The notes under the pieces are model-generated. The model was not told the DNA's origin, searched no databases, and saw only the letters and a program-made list of their open reading frames with translations. The position numbers were made by a program, and so were the translations under genes. A stretch of DNA of 64,000 bases from Elusimicrobia bacterium RIFOXYA2_FULL_47_53 (GTDB lineage: Bacteria > Elusimicrobiota > Endomicrobiia > Endomicrobiales > XYA2-FULL-47-53): NCBI GenBank assembly GCA_001800315.1, contig MGVE01000020.1, positions 216,604 to 280,603 of the forward strand, read 5' to 3'. Below, in pieces: positions 61,133 through 64,000 of the stretch; position 1 is the stretch's first letter, and each line of letters opens with the position of its first letter.

Positions 61133-62188
61133 ATGCTTGAGTCAGGCTTAATTCTTATAATACTTCTGGTGCTTTCTCTTCCGATAGCGGTGACGCTTAT
61201 TGAGGAGAACCTGGAAGTATTTCTTTTTATAATGGGAGTCTGCGCGGTTTCAACGGCGCATTTTTTCGGAGGCGGCGGTTTCTGGACGGGACATCTTATA
61301 AAAGAGGCTCTCAGTGAGCCGTTAATGATAACAGCCGCGGTATTTGTTATGGGCTTTATCATATATATACTTAAAAAACCTATCACCAGGTTTATTGTAA
61401 AAATTGAACATAAGCTGGGTTCTAAGTATTTCGCGGCTTTTCTAATTGTCACGCTCGGATTGCTTTCAAGCGTTCTGACCGCCATAATGTCGGCGATAAT
61501 CCTCGTTGAAGCCGTGAGCGCGCTTAAATTAAGCAAAAAATACGAGCTTAAACTCGTGATACTCGGCTGCTTCTCCATCGGCCTTGGTGCGGCGCTTACG
61601 CCCATAGGAGAGCCGCTTTCCACCATAGCTATTTCAAAGCTTAAAGGGGAACCCTTTCTTGCGGATTTCTTTTTTCTTCTTAAAAATATAGGAGTATATG
61701 TTTTCCCCGGTATTTTTTTGCTCGGAGTGCTTGGTTATGTTATTGAGCCTGCCGTCAAGGAGAGCGCCTCGGTGAAAACGCTTTCGGAAAAGGAAAGCGA
61801 GACGATAAAAGACATTTTCGTTTATTCCGGGAAAGTTTATATTTTTATTGTGGCGCTGGTCCTGCTCGGGGAAGGTTTCAGGCCGATAGTGGATAAATAT
61901 ATTGTCAGGCTTCCGGGGGGCTGGCTCTACTGGATAAATTCTTTGTCCGCGGTAATGGATAACGCCACGCTGGCTGCCGCCGAAATAAGCCCCTATATGA
62001 CACTGCTTCAGATAAAATACCTTCTCATGGGGCTTCTGGTGGCCGGAGGCATGCTGATACCGGGCAATATCCCGAATATTATCTGCGCCGGCAGGCTGAA
62101 AATTAAAAGCAAGGAATGGGCTAAATTAGGTTTGCCGCTGGGCGGGGCTATGATGCTGGCCTATTTTATAGTGTTCCTGCTGCATTAA
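61133..62188 (+). CDS. DUF1646 putative cation transporter
   Basis: A 351-residue membrane protein with about ten helices (LILIILLVLSLPIAVTLIE first, AKLGLPLGGAMMLAYFIVFL last) and the DUF1646 landmarks SSVLTAIMSAIILVEAVSAL and LGAALTPIGEPLSTIA, related to the ion-transporter superfamily that includes Na+/H+ and arsenite carriers. Conserved Pro-Ile-Gly-Glu and the repeated half suggests an inverted-repeat carrier fold. Substrate is unknown; a sodium role near an Nfn/GDH module is speculative. It begins 80 bp after nfnB. Confidence 0.75.
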   Translation: MLESGLILIILLVLSLPIAVTLIEENLEVFLFIMGVCAVSTAHFFGGGGFWTGHLIKEALSEPLMITAAVFVMGFIIYILKKPITRFIVKIEHKLGSKYFAAFLIVTLGLLSSVLTAIMSAIILVEAVSALKLSKKYELKLVILGCFSIGLGAALTPIGEPLSTIAISKLKGEPFLADFFFLLKNIGVYVFPGIFLLGVLGYVIEPAVKESASVKTLSEKESETIKDIFVYSGKVYIFIVALVLLGEGFRPIVDKYIVRLPGGWLYWINSLSAVMDNATLAAAEISPYMTLLQIKYLLMGLLVAGGMLIPGNIPNIICAGRLKIKSKEWAKLGLPLGGAMMLAYFIVFLLH

Positions 62189-62195
62189 GCCGGAG

Positions 62196-63809
62196 CTACC
62201 CGTAGTATTCTTCCCTGAGTTTTCTTACCTGTTTGTCTCCCAGATATTCGTCAAAACTCATTACTCTGTCAATGAGCCCCTTGGGGGTAATCTCAATTAT
62301 GCGGTTGGCTATGGTCTGGATGAACTGGTGGTCGTGCGAGGTAAAAAGCGCGGTTCCTTTAAAGTCTATCAATCCGTTGTTAAGCGCGGTAATGGATTCA
62401 AGGTCAAGGTGGTTTGTCGGCTCGTCAAGCAGAAGAATATTGGCGCCGGAGAGCATCATTTTTGCCAGCATACAGCGGACTTTTTCTCCTCCCGACAGCA
62501 CCGAGGTCTGTTTGAGGGGTTCGTCGCCGGAGAAAAGCATTCTGCCCAAAAAGCCGCGGATAAATGTTTCGGCTTTTTCCTTGGAAAACTGCCTGAGCCA
62601 GTCTATAAGGTTTATGTCGTCTTCAAAGTATTTTGAGTTTTCTTTTGGGAAATAGCTCTGGGTGGTGGTGACGCCCCACTTTATTTCTCCGCTGTCCTGT
62701 TTTTCCTCGCCGGAGAGCACCTGTAGAAGAGCCGAAACGGCCAGCCTGTTTTTTCCGACAAACGCTATTTTGTCTCCCCTGTTTACCGTGAAGGAAATAT
62801 CCTTAAACATCAGAGTGTCTTCATTGGATTTGGAAAGGTTTGTGACGCTTAATATGTCGTTGCCGGCTTCCCTGTCGGGCTTAAACAGGACATGCGGATA
62901 GCGGCGGCTGGAAGGTTTTATGTCTTCCAGGGTCAGTTTGTCCAAAAGATTGCGCCTGGAGGTGGCCTGTTTGGCTTTTGAGGCGTTCGCGGAAAAACGG
63001 GCGATAAAGGATTTCAGGTCGTCTATCTTTGCTTCCATTTTCTTGTTATAATCCCGCTTCTGCTGAAGGGCCAGTTCGCTTGCCTCGCGCCAGAAAGTAT
63101 AGTTGCCGGTAAAAAGCTCAATTTTGTTGAAGTCAATGTCGGCTATGTGGGTGCAGACCTTGTCCAGAAAATGGCGGTCATGGGATACAACAATAACCGT
63201 GTTTTTAAAATCATAGAGAAAATCTTCCAGCCAGCTCACGGTTTCCACATCCAGATTGTTAGTGGGCTCGTCCATCAGCAGGATGTCGGGGTTGCCGAAC
63301 AAAGCCTGGGCAAGAAGAACGCGCACTTTTTCGCCGCCGTTGAGCTCTTTCATTTTGCTGGAATGAAGATTTTCCCTGATATCCAGATCGCTTAACAGTT
63401 TCGCGGCCTCGCTCTCGGCCTCCCATCCGTTTAAATGGGTAAACTCGGTTTCCAGGTGAGCCGCGGCCATGCCGTCGGCGTCGCTGAAATCCGGTTTGGC
63501 GTAGAGCGCGTCTTTCTCCTTCATAACGGAGTATAGTTTTTTGTGCCCCATTATCACGGTTTCAAGGACGCTGAACTCGTCAAACTCAAAGTGGTTCTGC
63601 TTAAGGGTGGCTAAACGCTCATTTTCGCCCACAGAGACCGTTCCGTGAGTGGGCTCAATTTCGCCGGAAAGAATTTTTAAAAATGAGGATTTTCCCGAAC
63701 CGTTGGCGCCTATAAGGCCGTAACAGTTTCCGGGAGCGAATTTTATGGATACATCTTCAAATAAAACACGCTGGCCGTAGCGTAGAGTGATATTGTCGGT
63801 GCTTATCAT
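62196..63809 (-). CDS. ABC-F family ATPase with degenerate second Walker A
   Basis: A 537-residue soluble protein with two ABC domains joined by the ABC-F linker (about 235-310). Domain 1 has Walker A GLIGANGSGKSSFLK, signature LNGGEKVRVLLAQAL and Walker B ILLMDEPTNNLDVETV. Domain 2 keeps signature LSGGEKVRCMLAKMML and Walker B ILLLDEPTNHLDLESI, but its Walker A is VGKNRLAVSALLQVL, lacking GKS/T. ABC-F proteins act on the ribosome E site (EttA/Uup/YbiT) or give antibiotic protection. It has no membrane helices. Its own promoter and a 5' hairpin lie upstream. Confidence 0.92.
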   Translation of the reverse strand: MISTDNITLRYGQRVLFEDVSIKFAPGNCYGLIGANGSGKSSFLKILSGEIEPTHGTVSVGENERLATLKQNHFEFDEFSVLETVIMGHKKLYSVMKEKDALYAKPDFSDADGMAAAHLETEFTHLNGWEAESEAAKLLSDLDIRENLHSSKMKELNGGEKVRVLLAQALFGNPDILLMDEPTNNLDVETVSWLEDFLYDFKNTVIVVSHDRHFLDKVCTHIADIDFNKIELFTGNYTFWREASELALQQKRDYNKKMEAKIDDLKSFIARFSANASKAKQATSRRNLLDKLTLEDIKPSSRRYPHVLFKPDREAGNDILSVTNLSKSNEDTLMFKDISFTVNRGDKIAFVGKNRLAVSALLQVLSGEEKQDSGEIKWGVTTTQSYFPKENSKYFEDDINLIDWLRQFSKEKAETFIRGFLGRMLFSGDEPLKQTSVLSGGEKVRCMLAKMMLSGANILLLDEPTNHLDLESITALNNGLIDFKGTALFTSHDHQFIQTIANRIIEITPKGLIDRVMSFDEYLGDKQVRKLREEYYG

Positions 63810-63838
63810 TGTTTGCCTTTCACGGTAAAATATAAAAA

Positions 63839-63894
63839 GCGCCCCGCTTTCAGAGGCGCAAACATATTATAGCATATAAGTCAGCATGAAACAA
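63839..63894 (-). promoter_or_regulatory. ABC-F promoter with hairpin at the transcript start
   Basis: Minus strand TTGTTT (63894-63889), 17-bp spacer, TATAAT (63871-63866). Starting 6 nt after the -10 box is a 7-bp stem GCGCCTC/GGGGCGC (63859-63839) followed by TTTTTATATTTT, which looks like a terminator but sits at +1. The remaining bases to 64000 hold no gene I can see. Confidence 0.65.
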
Positions 63895-64000
63895 ACCGAC
63901 GAAAACCGTGGTAGTGTATACTAAAGTGTGTAAATTGGTTTAGATGTTGAAGTATTTCTTTTTTGCTACTTTTTTCTTTTAATATTGACCTTTGAAAGAA

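Overview
The window reads as chromosomal DNA of a bacterium with roughly half G+C by eye, dense gene packing, mostly ATG starts with AGGAGG-like ribosome sites and many good TTGACA-17-TATAAT promoters. Type IV pilin-like genes, LysM/FecR, TRL-like lipoprotein, PF10091-type glycosidase with a FlgD-like C-terminus, NfnAB plus glutamate dehydrogenase, DUF1844 and a KaiC-like/HTH/cupin regulator together suggest an anaerobic or facultative, probably Gram-negative member of a poorly cultured phylum (Elusimicrobiota/Omnitrophota-like). That placement is inference; no rRNA gene is present to test it.

Layout. 1-2.6 kb: 3' part of tsaB, a DhnA-type aldolase and a zinc alcohol dehydrogenase. 2.6-8.8 kb (minus): a tight seven-gene housekeeping operon tmk-holB-ricT-metG-tatD-radical SAM-3D protein, with the order seen in the tmk...yabE region of Bacillus. 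8.9-13.3 kb (minus): three pilin-like genes, one with a huge modular extension. 13.4-21.5 kb: a GH57-like secreted protein, two response regulators (one GGDEF), then on the minus strand an M23 peptidase, a Cache/HAMP/PAS histidine kinase and a LysM-FecR protein. 21.6-26.3 kb: DUF1015, CvpA, pabB, pabC and a Cys-rich PAS protein. 26.3-30 kb: a 1227-residue secreted glycosidase-like protein. 30-35.5 kb: UbiA prenyltransferase, an operon with two unlisted small ORFs ahead of a methyltransferase, hisG, a four-helix-bundle protein, gltX and DUF1844.

35.5-40.1 kb is an accessory island beside tRNA-Gln(CTG). It holds a partial duplication of the tRNA 5' end, an MNT/HEPN toxin-antitoxin pair, dispersed repeats, an orphan CopG-like antitoxin, a decayed higB with intact higA, an AT-rich dGTPase bracketed (with higBA) by a 21-bp inverted repeat, and a HEPN gene broken by a stop codon.

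40.1-55.6 kb: a small exported protein, a YgiQ radical SAM gene that appears to start at ATT, and the largest gene of the window: a 2537-residue protein with a signal peptide, four copies of a ~158-residue extracellular domain, about 17 membrane segments and a GH94/NdvB-type phosphorylase region. It is followed by ppnP, a TRL-like lipoprotein, a zincin, an EFR1 ferredoxin, an EamA transporter, a secreted MsrAB fusion and a cold-shock protein.

55.6-64 kb is a nitrogen/redox module: a KaiC-like/HTH/cupin regulator, paired TTAA-type operator candidates, a ~167-nt structured leader RNA, NADP-type gdhA, nfnA-nfnB (electron bifurcation supplying NADPH), a DUF1646 ion transporter and an ABC-F ATPase. 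The most novel objects are the giant GH94 membrane protein, the gdhA leader RNA and its operator-like repeats, the leaderless peptide/terminator/small-ORF arrangement at 31.1-31.5 kb, the ATT start of ygiQ, and a recurring promoter-abutting TTAAGCCAT inverted repeat.
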